From assembly GCF_963576615.1 (NCBI RefSeq), contig NC_088714.1:33016643-33080642 (forward strand): a DNA stretch of 64,000 nucleotides, in the 5' to 3' direction. Both the position numbers and the translations under genes were made by a program. This DNA comes from Watersipora subatra (taxonomy: Eukaryota; Bryozoa; Gymnolaemata; Cheilostomatida; Watersiporidae). Below, in pieces: positions 24,783 through 36,800 of this stretch. Position 1 is the first letter of the stretch. Each line of letters starts with the position of its first letter. A model generated the notes under the pieces. It saw only the letters and a program-made list of their open reading frames with translations. It ran no database searches and was not told the origin of the DNA.

Positions 24783-24875
24783 ATGATGGCTGGATTTGCG
24801 GTGGCTTGCGGCCGGCTATCTGGGAGAAACTTTTCGAAAATATTCACCCGAACTGCAACGTTTTCTAGATGTCTT
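24783..24875 (+). CDS. DLST: DLST exon 1: mitochondrial presequence
   Basis: It encodes [20 protein letters not shown] and then [11 protein letters not shown]: basic, Ser-rich, without acidic residues. Donor CTT|GTAAGC leaves phase 0, matching exon 2. The next exon is 8.2 kb away, with a LINE between them. An in-frame ATG at 24771 would add four residues; a stop at 24756 closes the frame upstream. Confidence 0.75.
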
Positions 24876-27800
24876 GTAAGCAGTGTATTTAAACATATAT
24901 AAATTATTGACAAATTTAATAAAATGCATCGATACTTTGCCTCCTAAATTTGCTTCCTTTCGTTAACATTTGTACAACTTCCACCTAAAATATGAATATA
25001 GTATATTTTAGTTTATTTATTTATATAGTTTTAGCATCGGAATATGATATACTATGCATTACAGAGACACATATTGATTCGTCTTTCAATAATGAAATGA
25101 TTTTGAGCTCATCGCAAAAGTGTATTTATAGATGTGATCGAGATTGCCATGGCGGAGGAGTTATGATTGCCCTTTCACCATGTATTAATCACCACCAGAT
25201 CCACTTAGAGGGTACATATTTTCCAATAGAAGTGGTTTGTGTAAAAATAGAATGCGTTGATAGTGGCCTAGATTTGATAATTTTGTGCCTTTACATCCCA
25301 CCTTCTTTTATCAGACAAACAATTGATCCACTTGACGATCTACTGGGACAAGTAGTGTCAAGATTTCCTAAATCTACTATATTTGTTTCAGGCGATTTTA
25401 ACTTGCCTGACATAGACTGGATTATAGGTCAAGTTCGTTCTGGATCTCACAACAAAACACTTCACAAATCTTTTTTGAGCAGTCTGCTATCCCATCACCT
25501 GACCCAACTCGTGACTGAGCCTACACACCAACTTGGCAATACACTCGACCTAATCCTTACTAATAATGACAGCCTTTTTACAGATTTGAATGTGATCAAT
25601 CCTGGACTAAGTGACCATTACATGGTAGGCATAAATATAAAAATCAGGGATTTTAGGCCAAATAGTAAGCATAATGATTCTTTTAAAATATACGCTAAGG
25701 CAAATTTTGAAGCTATCACTCTGGCTCTAGAGAAAACACTTTCTAAAGTGTCAAGCGCTATTCAAAATGAAGAAAACATAAACACAACATGGCAAATCTT
25801 TGAAACGGACTTGAAAGAAGCAGTCAGTAACTATGTACCTAAATGCACAAAAAAGATCAGAAACAAAGACGAGCCCGTATGGTTTAATGATTCTGCCAGG
25901 AAGTGTGTAAGATCGCAAAGAAAATTGTATGATAAATTCAAGAAAAGTGGCCTGGACACAGACCTACAACAGTACAAACAGGCTAGGCGCCAAAACAAAA
26001 AGCTCTTTAGGAAAATGGAATATGACCACTATGATAGAATATTATTCAAACCACTGAGTTTGGGAGATAGCAAGCCTTTCTATTCATTTTATAGAAGGAA
26101 GAGTGGGAAGAGCTGCCATGGCTCTGTTATTTTTAAGGGTAAATCAGCTTTTGAGACTTCAGAGATTTTTAACAAGTATTTTCAGAGTGTTTTTTCTGGG
26201 AGCAGTTCATACTCAGACCCGCTTTGGGCTGAAGGGAACTGTCCGATTACAATTACTAGTGAGGGGGTGAGGAAATTATTAATTGGTCTGAAGACCGGAA
26301 AGGCCCCAGGCCCTGACCAGCTGAGGAAAGAGGACCTCAGTCTTGATGTGGTGGTCACTAGTCAGATTTTAGCTCTTATCTTTCAACATTCTCTTAATAC
26401 TGGCCAGCTGCCTGATATCTGGAAGGCGGCAAACGTAGTACCAATTTTTAAAAAAGGCTCGAGAGACAGCCCCAGTAATTTTAGACCAGTTTCACTTACA
26501 TGTATTGCATGCAAACTTTTAGAACATATAGTACTAAGCAATATTAATCAGCATCTTAATGTGACGCTCAACCCAAACCAACATGGATTTAGACAGGGTC
26601 TCTCATGCACTACCCAACTTGTCACAACAGTAGATGACATTATGAAAATGGTGGATGGAAATGACTCGGTACACGCTGCAGTGTTGGATTTTTCGAAAGC
26701 TTTCGATCGAGTACCTCACGGTCTCTTAATTGAAAAGCTGTTATTTATTGGTATTGACTCAGCAGTAGTTAGATGGATAGCACATTTTTTGGCAGACCGA
26801 ATGCAGAGAGTGGTTGTGGAGGGAGCAACGTCTGGTTCTCTTGCAGTAACTTCTGGTGTTCCTCAGGGTTCCGTGCTGGGGCCCTCTCTTTTTCTAGTTT
26901 ACATTAATGACATTTGTAGCATTATAAAGACATCGACAATAAGACTTTTTGCGGACGATGCCCTTCTTTATTGCCCGGTTAACAGCTTAGATAGTTCCCA
27001 GAAATTCCAGGAAGATTTGTTTTTGTTGGAAAGGTGGGCTGAGCATTGGGGTATGGTGTTTAACACTGATAAGTGTCAAATAGTCAGGTTTGGTAAGAAC
27101 GGTCTTGATAGTTCTGTGGATTACTTTTTGGGAGGAATAGCGTTAGAGAATGTATCAGCTTTTAAATATCTTGGAGTTGAGATTACTAGTGATTTTAGTT
27201 GGGACTTGCAGATTGATTCGGTGACGGCAAAGGCTTCTCGGAGGTTGGGTATGATGAGGCATGTGCTTTTTAAGGCCCCCAGAAAGGTGAAGAGGGTTGC
27301 ATACCTCACCTTGTGTAGACCTATAATGGAATATGCAGGTGAGGTATGGGACCCTCATTTAGTTAGGCAGATAACATCGTTGGAGAATGTGCAGCGAAGG
27401 GCTGTGCGTTTTATTTCAGATTTGAGGGGAAAACAGAGTGTTACGGAAGCAAGGCAGTTTTTGGATCTAGAGCTGTTGGAGGCAAGGCGTAAGAGTGCTC
27501 GCATGACATTGATGCTAGAAATTTTAACAGATAGCAGGCACAGTTCTTTTGTTGATAGTTTTAAGCATTTACAAGATACAACTCATGATCATAATACAAG
27601 GTCAACAACTAACGGGGAACCCCCCGCCATTGAGTCAAATTCGAGTTTTTATCAATATAGTTTTATGCCCAGGACTTCCCGCAACCTGCGAGGAAAGCCA
27701 TGAAATTTTATCGAATTTTTGACAGACATTTTGAAGGCCTTCTTTTACCCGCGAGCGGGGTCTAAAGGCTCGAGTTTTACCTAGACCTAGACCTAGTAAT

Positions 27801-30800
27801 TCTAGTAATCATAAGTAGAATTTTAGCAATAACTGCTATTTTAATACTATGATTCCATTGGCTATAAATTAGTTAGTGCAGTAGTTAACATCTATTGTTG
27901 TTGTTTTTGAGTCAATTTGGTTTACTTTGTAAATGATGATTTCAAAGCCTAATTTTCGATACTGTTGAATGTTTTGTCGTTTGTATCTGTATATTCGTTT
28001 GTATCTATATTTGCGGTGTATTAAAACTGTCTGCTGCCCCAAATTGCTCTACATCAACCTTTAAATTTTATTCATATAGCATGGAAACTCCAATATGTGC
28101 TGACGTTTTTGGTCAAACAATTATAGCTATTACCAAAACATCATTGTTAAAGGCTCTAACAAAACTATTGTCTCTACGCCTTCAAAAGAACACCGTATTT
28201 GTGTCAGTTCGTGAAGTAGCCATTTTGGCTATGATAGTTTTTAGAATTGACAATCATATAATAGTTTGTACAACTAGCAAACTATGTTGTCAAAAATGGC
28301 AGAAGCTTTCTCGAATAACAATGTTGCAAGATAAATCATGTATTATATGCGTTAGGTACTTGGTGATAGTCATTGAATAGTAAACAATCAATTAAAGTTT
28401 GTATAAAGAACATCTGTCAAGACTTCATGCGCTATAAATGTTTTAGGCATTATTATATGCATAGGAGGTTAGTTTTTTTTTACAGATCTGTGCACTAATA
28501 TTGAAAAGTAACACATTCACCCGCTCACTGCCAGATATTCGATCACACATTCTGCTGCTGTTTCAAGTTTAATTTGGCTCTTATGGCCTTTGGAAACATT
28601 TTAATTTATAGACTATCCAATAATTGACGGTTTCAAATTACAATATCTCCGATAATGTGTACCCCCTATAACAAATCCCACATAGCGTAAAAAATTTATG
28701 CAAAGTTTTTGCTTGGTACTACGTAAAAAGTTTCATATAACGTAAAGTGAACCCGGTTTCAACTTGTCAAATTCAATTTGAATACCACTTGTGATTAGCC
28801 TTAAAAACTTCACTTTCCCTCTTGTTGTACCTGAGAGAAAAAATGACATTGGTCCAGACAGTTATCTATGTTTTTCGAAGTTTGTCTGTGTTTCTGTGTA
28901 TTCATCTTTGTGAATGTCCAGCTATAGCTGTTAAAATCTTAAAGTCCGCATTATGATGGGTTCGAACTCACGGAGATTGCAACCGCAAGTTTTCAATCCA
29001 CACGCTCTACCACTGAGCTACACAAAGCATATTGATCAAAGGCACTATAATATATACAATATACCGTATGCACATGTTAAATGACGTATTATTTGAAACT
29101 CTATTCGTTCTATAGAACACAACACTTTTTCGTGTTTTCTTGAACTTCTATTTTCGGTTTTTCGTAAGTTTCAATTGCTATATCCACGGTCAAAGCCAAT
29201 TATTTTCTCGCAGACAATTATATTATCTCCGTAGAGAAAGCTTTGACATTCTCTCACCGTTCGGTCAGACAGAGACGGTACGATACATATCATTTTGACA
29301 ATTGTACCAGTATCGAGGGGCACCAGTATCGTCATATTCAAAGTTTTGATGGATAGCTTCTGGTGGAATAGTAATCTTTTTTATACACACACACTTCTAT
29401 GCAAGAAGTGTTATTATTGATTCAGCCTATTCAGAATTTTTATTTTGTTTTCTCAGTTCGTATTAATTGTATCATTGCTGAATCATCTTTCATTGTAATT
29501 GTAGCAAAACAGACTTAATTTAGCTATTACTTGCTAATTATTTCACATTTACATCTAAACCCTTTTATGGTTGTTTTGTTTTTAATTTATTTGACCTGCA
29601 CGAAGTATTTGCCTCATGATATGAAGTTTAAAGGTTGTAGTTGTTTGACAAAGTTTGAAAGCCTCAAACAGTTGTTTTTATTTTCTCTCTTAATTTATCA
29701 ACTACACAAAACACTTTTCTCATAATATGTAGTTTGAAGGGTAGAATGGCAAATGTTGTTATAGATTGAATACAAATCAATTTTCTTTCCAAAGACTTTT
29801 TATTACCCGGGCAATGCTGGGTGGCATAGCTAGTCTCTATATATATACTAGCTGTGCTACCCGGCGTTGCCCGGGTAATGAAAAAGTCTTTGGACAGAAA
29901 ATTGATTTATATTCAACATATAACAACATTTCCCATTCTAACTTTCAAACTACATATCATGGAAGAAGTGTTTTGTGTAGTTGAAATGAATTAAGAGAAA
30001 AGTAAAAACAACTGTAAATGTTTTAAAACTTTGTCAAACAACTGTAACTTTCAAGCTGTTAGCCAGGCACATTGCCAATAGAAAATTCCAGTAAGCTGCT
30101 TAATAAGCTAAGCTTCTAATGGCGGTAAGTCTGCATTGCTGTCCAGCTACAGCTATTCTACTAATAGCTATAGCTGCAATGACAGACGGATATACGACAT
30201 ACGGGCATACTTTGAGAAATTTAGATATATATTACTACCATGACAGTCTAGTTCAACATTAGAAATAGTATTTTGAGTTGGTAAAGCACAGATAATAAGT
30301 ACCTGCGCAATTATTCTGTCAGTGTGTCGATCTACCAATCTGAATGTTCATGGTTGGACTATCGTCTAAAGCTATATTTCATTATAATAACCTTGAACCT
30401 GTTTGACGGATAAGCGGACGGAGAGATAGACACCGCTCTTATTGTAATAAAGTAATCTTTTAGTTTTACTTTATTTTAGATACAAAACCTTTTTATTATT
30501 TTCCATTTGCAAAATGGGTTTTGTTGTCTAGAATAAAATAAAAGCTCATGGTGAATTGACGTTGAAGGCGTGCGTTGAAGGCATGTGTTCTTCTCAACTC
30601 ATAATAAAATTACTACAATGATGGACCATGAACCGAGTGAAAGTGATAAGAAAAAAGAGACAAGTTGTCAATACAAACCAATAATACTACAGTTATGGTA
30701 CAGACATTAAATTAAAAGGTTAATTCCAGTCTTGTTCTTTTTTGAAGTATCAAAGGGGTGAGTCTGGAATAATCTAGGAACGGATTAGGCAATTTACATG

Positions 30801-33800
30801 GATTTTACTGTTCGTAGAACATAAATTTCCTATAAAGTAAACGCTCCCACTGATTGTGTACGTTGTAGAAGCGTCAACTGTAGTTGGTTAATGTTGCAGC
30901 TTCCTAGCATATCTATATATCCTATAAAGTTAAGATTTGATTAACATCATAACAGTCAAGTAGCATAACAAGTCAGATTACAGTCTGTCTCACTTTTGTG
31001 GATAATTTATAAAAACGGCTTCCATACAAAAGTATTTTTTACCGGAAGAATAATAGTATCTTGAGTGTATTCTCGGTCAATTTCGAACAGAGATGAATGC
31101 TTAGCATTTCTAGATTATGATTAAACAAAGAAGTTTTGTTGAATCATTGTAATATCTAACATTATCGGCATAAGCGTGCCTATTTAAAATCGTAATATTG
31201 AGTAAGGTTGCTTGTGCCATAAAAAAGTAAATTTGTGTGTGATTTCTGGGAAAATGAGTCAATTTTATGTAGAACTTCTTTGAATCAGATATGAGCAGAC
31301 ACAACAATAACTTTACTTTAGGTGCTACAAAAAAGATTTAAGCTACTGAACTAATAATTGTTCGACAGAAGTTTCTATCGGCGCCGTCTGTAGCTGTACA
31401 AGCTTAAATGTGCCACATGTATCATAGCAAGCGGACATAAAACATGCCAGTTTTCGCTTATGTTAAAAGCCAATATTTAGACTCCTAAATATTACATTAC
31501 TTAAATGTAATGAGACCTTCAAAGAGATCAATACACAAGCTTTTGTTAACTGTCTGATAGCAGTGGTTCCTGCACACAAAGTTGTTCTTATCATCAATAT
31601 TCAGACTACTACCCGCAAGGATGTGTTAAAAAAAATTTTCTGAAATTTTTCGTTTCTGCTATTAGCTTTTCAAAGTTGTTGCTTTAAGGTTTTATGAGAT
31701 TTCAACTGTAAATATCGCAAAGAATCATTATTGTGTTTCTTAGCTGTAATATTACTTGCATGTAATACAAATAGTTTGTCATTAATTAATTTGCACTATT
31801 AGCAGTTGACAAATATATTTTGGGCCCTATATTTTTTAAACACAGAAACACCGCTGTCAAAGTTTGATGAGCATATCTGAATTATCCCAAATAGATAGTA
31901 AAAACAGCATTAGTTAGCCATTGGTGTCGAGCAATTTTCGTAGACTCACGTTCAACACTGGATGAACCCACAGCTCATTTTTACACAATTTACAGGCAAA
32001 TTAATCAACTGTCAAGTTGAATGATCGCTGCAAAAATGCAGATTTCGAAATGCAAAAGCGGATGTTGTGTACTAGCATTTCAGACCCAAATTTTTGTTCG
32101 CTGATTGATTTGAGTCAGTATGAAAAAAGAATTCGGGTTGTTGATTGTAATTAGGATTCATTGAAATTCTGTTTTGTGTTTAATGATTATAACTTCCCAA
32201 AATCTATTTTAGAACATCCATAACCCATTTGAACATCATTGTAACATTAAAACTAACGATAATTTTTTAAGTTTCACGTTGACGCAATTAAATTTAAAAA
32301 GCTAATATTTTTCCTGAACCAGTCTAAGCGCTTAATTAAACCAGTTTTACGTAGCGTTGAACATAACTTTTTTTTATTTAGGATAGGGTATAATTTGAGG
32401 TTTACTTGGTATATCCGCACTCTTAAAATGGGAAAGAGATAATCATCAACTTGATGCAACCAGTTATTACTTTGATGCCTTATTTTTATCTAATTTGTAA
32501 CTTGGAGTAGCACACGATGTCGGTATTTACCATCTTGTGACAGGCACACAGCTATCTAGCTGTTGTAATTTGTAAAACTGTCTTTAATTTTGTCTATTCT
32601 GTAAAGAGAAGTTTTAAGAAGCAGTGCTTTAGCATTTCTGACTTGCGTTGTTCTATGTTGGGTGTTTGATGGGCAAACTGCACATTTCCTGATAAATGTG
32701 AATAATTTTGGATGAATTCAAATGCTACTGCTGGTGCAAATTGAGTAGAAAATGCATTCAAAACTAAAAAGATTCGAATATTTTACATAATTTCATTTTC
32801 TTTGATTAGGGTGTAAGGAATTCAAAGACTATAATAAGAGAGGCTATTTTGTATATCGCAAGGTCCTGCTTTTGGCTGATTGCTATTTTGTGTATCGTTA
32901 ACAAAAAAGTTGCAATTTGTCAATTGATTTTAAAAGGTTCACTCCATAGATATATAAACCTTTATGTATCTATGGTTCACTTAAAGTTCCTCGAATTTAC
33001 CTCCTCATTTAGTTAACTAGTTCTGTTTTTAACAGAGTAAAAGACCAAGAAATGTGCCTTCCAGATTGGAACAGCGTATCCTGTAAGTGTATATTATATA
33101 GCCTCAATGTTTAGTTGTTAGTCTTAGAAACTGTCATCTGGGATTATTCTGTATACCTTCTATAAAATACCTGTTTGATGGTGTGATGTCATTGCGTCAT
33201 ACTTTTATTTCCATTTATGTGCCAAAACTTTCTCTATTGCTAGTGAATGTAGGTACTGCGGTTATGTTCACTGTTAGACAAGTAGAAGTCAGATCGTCTG
33301 CTACTGATAGTAACTGAAAACAAATAACAAAAATCAATTCCCGTTAGCTACTCGTCTCTAACCAGGTTTTTCGGGTGAATATAGTCGGTGTGACCAGATT
33401 TTGTTGTATTTTAGGCGTGTTCATTTAACCGAAGCTCAAAGAGATTTTCACTTGACAGCATGGAGGTGTAAGTATGTGAGTCCTACTATGCGAGTCCATA
33501 GATCATGAAGTACGATTATATGTGGCTACCTGTTCTTTATTATATACAAATTATCTGTACACATCGTACAATTATGCTAGTTTTAGGTATTTGCTAGTCT
33601 ATATGTAAGTCTGATGTTTGGTAAAAGTATCATATATCCTCGAATTTAGAAGTTTAAAAAGTTACCAGACTATGGGGTCAGTTTATATGAGCATGCTGCT
33701 GATCGCTCTACAACAACATGACGTTATGCTAACCTAATTACATCAGCTACAACTCGAACCATGCTAAGCATGCGGTTGGTAGTCTGTTGCCTAGGTTTTT

Positions 33801-36800
33801 ATATACCGTATCTAGGGCTTGCACTTAAATTTGTGGTGTCCGGCTTACATGCAAATTTTTTTAATTCTTCGTGTTATGGCTGTTTTACTATATGCTTATA
33901 TGTGAGATTGGCTTACACGTGAGGATATACAGTAGGTCTTAAGCATTTCTGAAGATGTTTGAATAATACATTCTGTGTCAGTAAAGAAACAGTCAATGTA
34001 AGTATATAGTACACGTATATCCGCTGTCTGTATTTAGCACCTCAAGTATATATTAGCATGTTCAAGACCATGTTTCTAGAACGTGTCAGTTACGAGATCA
34101 CGATTCTTTCCATTTTTGTCCATCATGTCTTTGTAGTAGCTGACACGACGGTCAGTTGTCCACCCTTTGCTGACTCAATTACCGAGGGAGATATGAGGTG
34201 GGAGAAGGCTGTTGGAGATTTTGTCAATGTTGATGATACCATTGGAGAGGTCGAGACAGATAAGGTTTGTTCTTGCCTTTTAACAAAACCATCTACCTTT
34301 ATTATTTAGACATTTATTATTGAATTATTCACATGATTTGTTGAAGAATAAATCTATTTATGGCTTCATAGAATCAGCAGGTGTCGAGACCTAGGCTGCC
34401 AAAGTCAGCATAGAATCTAGTCATCCGTGGATGACCAAGATGTTGTAATACTTGCGCAGATGACACAAAGAAATGGTTTTAATTCGCCAAGTGAAGATAT
34501 TTTTGACCACTGGCAATAATAGATAGACCTTAATCACGTACTGCCATTTATATGGCTGTCGATTCTTATTCATAAGCACAAATTACTGCAATGTACTGTT
34601 TGCATTTAAAGGAGGTGTGACTGCAGTGTAGTTTACCTATTTCGGAAAATGATAACAGGCAGCTACTATATTTTAATCAGGAGTCATCTCCTCCTGGAAT
34701 AGTCTCACCAATCGTTCAGCATGCTTTCATATGAGCAGTATCAGAGTTCATTGACAAATGCTAAGTATTTTAATAACGGTGATTTATCCAACTAACCACC
34801 GAGCACACTAAACGATGATATTACAGACAGATTCATATTATCATTTATTTCCTTTAGTACTGTATTGTCTTATTAGAAGACGCCGGAACTATCCGGAGCA
34901 CTTTTCTTCTGTCAAAATATCGGAAATTGCGAAATCGGCATAGTGTACATGGTAGAAGTCATTATGTGGCACCAAAACTCATAAATATTAGATTTCGAAA
35001 CTTTTCCATTTTATCACCAGTGACACGGTGTTTATGTCTCCATGGGATCCTCGCGAAGTACGAGCATTCCAATGATCTCTTGAAAATAGGATGGTATTGA
35101 ATCCGCGATCATTGCTGCTGTGGCCAGATTTGGACAGTCACTGTCAGTCAGCCATAGACCTATTAACTATACTTTTAGATAGTTTAATATACTTTAATAT
35201 AGTATAGTTAATAGGTCTATGCAGTCAGCAAACAAAATGGCCACTAACAAGAATCTTGTCTGCAGTAAAAAACTGAAGCTCCTTCAAAATCGTCACAATC
35301 TACTCAACCTATCAAACATTTTTTCAGGTAAAGCTACAATTAAGTATCACGTGAGCGTGCAGACGGGCCTCTATATCAACCGTGATAATAAAGTGAGGTT
35401 TTTTATTTATTTGTTAAAAATTTAATTTTTTTTCTTTTTCAATTCACTTTACTTTTTTTTAAAGTTTTATTCTTTGCCCGAGTTCCTGGACATTTGATAG
35501 ATGATCATTGAACAATGTCATTGTCATGAACAAAACAACAGAACGATCATAACACGAATTCAATAAATAATTATTTTTATTTTATAAATAAATTATAATT
35601 TATAATAAAGTGTCATTTAATTTATTACTTCAATCCTGTCTATCTTAGCAGCTATGAGGAGTACTATGTCACAATCAAGAATGAATGATCTTCTTCTCAT
35701 GCATGCTCTACTTGACAAAGTAGATTATAATTATATAGTGAATGAGTTTGTTGGTCGACATCTGGATAGGAAGCGTTTTATTGCACTAAGTGACTGAATT
35801 GAATGGAATAGTTTGTGTTTGCAGGCCAAGTTTGTTGCTCATTGTATTTCTAGGTGGTCATAATTTAAACATAATAAGTTTTAAGCAGGCCAAGTTATCT
35901 ATTATTGTTGTCTTTCCCTGGTGCATGTAATATATTATTTCAACTTATTTTTGTAACTGAAACAGGTGCTCTTAAAAGACAAGTGTCAAGCTATAACAAT
36001 CAATCTTTTATGTACGCATGTACATGTATGTATATTTATGAATATAAATGTAAATATACATATATAGGGTTACAACTCAAAACCATGTAACTCTGTGGCT
36101 AGCTCTCTTTGCAAGACTTGAAATAACTCACCTTGGCAGGACCTGGATATCCACCTTAAATAATACAAGATACACTTTAAAATGCTCTAATTTTTTTCTT
36201 AATTCTCAAAATTTTCTCGGGGAGGGCCCCTGAACCCCCCCCCCCTTCACTGAGAGGGCGCTTCAGCTCCCCTCCCAGACCCTCCCCACATGGCCGTAAA
36301 CGGTCGAGTCAGGCCCTCGACCCTCTGGCAATTACTAATTAACAGTCTCCTATCCACGTTTTTTGGACAATACAGCCCTGATTTCCTTTAATCCTAGACT
36401 TTTCGTATTGAGTATGTTGTATAAGATATACTGTTATTTGTTTTTAAAACAAAGTCTGTTACCAATACAGTTATAGATGCCGAGGCATTTAAATCTAGAG
36501 CATTTATGTTTATTCTATGGTGCTATTTATGATTATGAGTGATAGTATATCACTATAGCATTAGCTCGAAAAATAACGAGGATTATTCTTGTGTTTGGTT
36601 TGTATTTAACTTGTTCGAATGCTAAAAAAACAGCATATGCATGCGGAATCTCTCATTTTAGCTACACTAAAAATATAAAAACACATGTTTGCCAACTCTT
36701 CGCTGTATATGGAATATTGCGCAGGCAGCAGTAAAAAATTGGAGCTGGCAGCTTTTGAACTCTCTATCACACACCGGGTCAAACCGAGAAAAGCACATCT

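Larger units (their letters stand above)
27801..33035. other. DLST intron 1 after the LINE
   Basis: Holds one SINE and the long fold-back element. The remaining sequence, including a 99-codon frame at 28081-28380, shows no recognisable gene. Confidence 0.55.

Noticed and set aside
28081..28380. 99-codon plus-strand frame beginning [10 protein letters not shown]
   Set aside because: No recognisable domain, no splice partners, and it lies in DLST intron 1 among repeats. Probably chance.
28950..29030. Possible functional tRNA gene on the minus strand
   Set aside because: A and B boxes are good, but the acceptor and anticodon stems do not pair by eye and a SINE-like body follows. Treated as a SINE.
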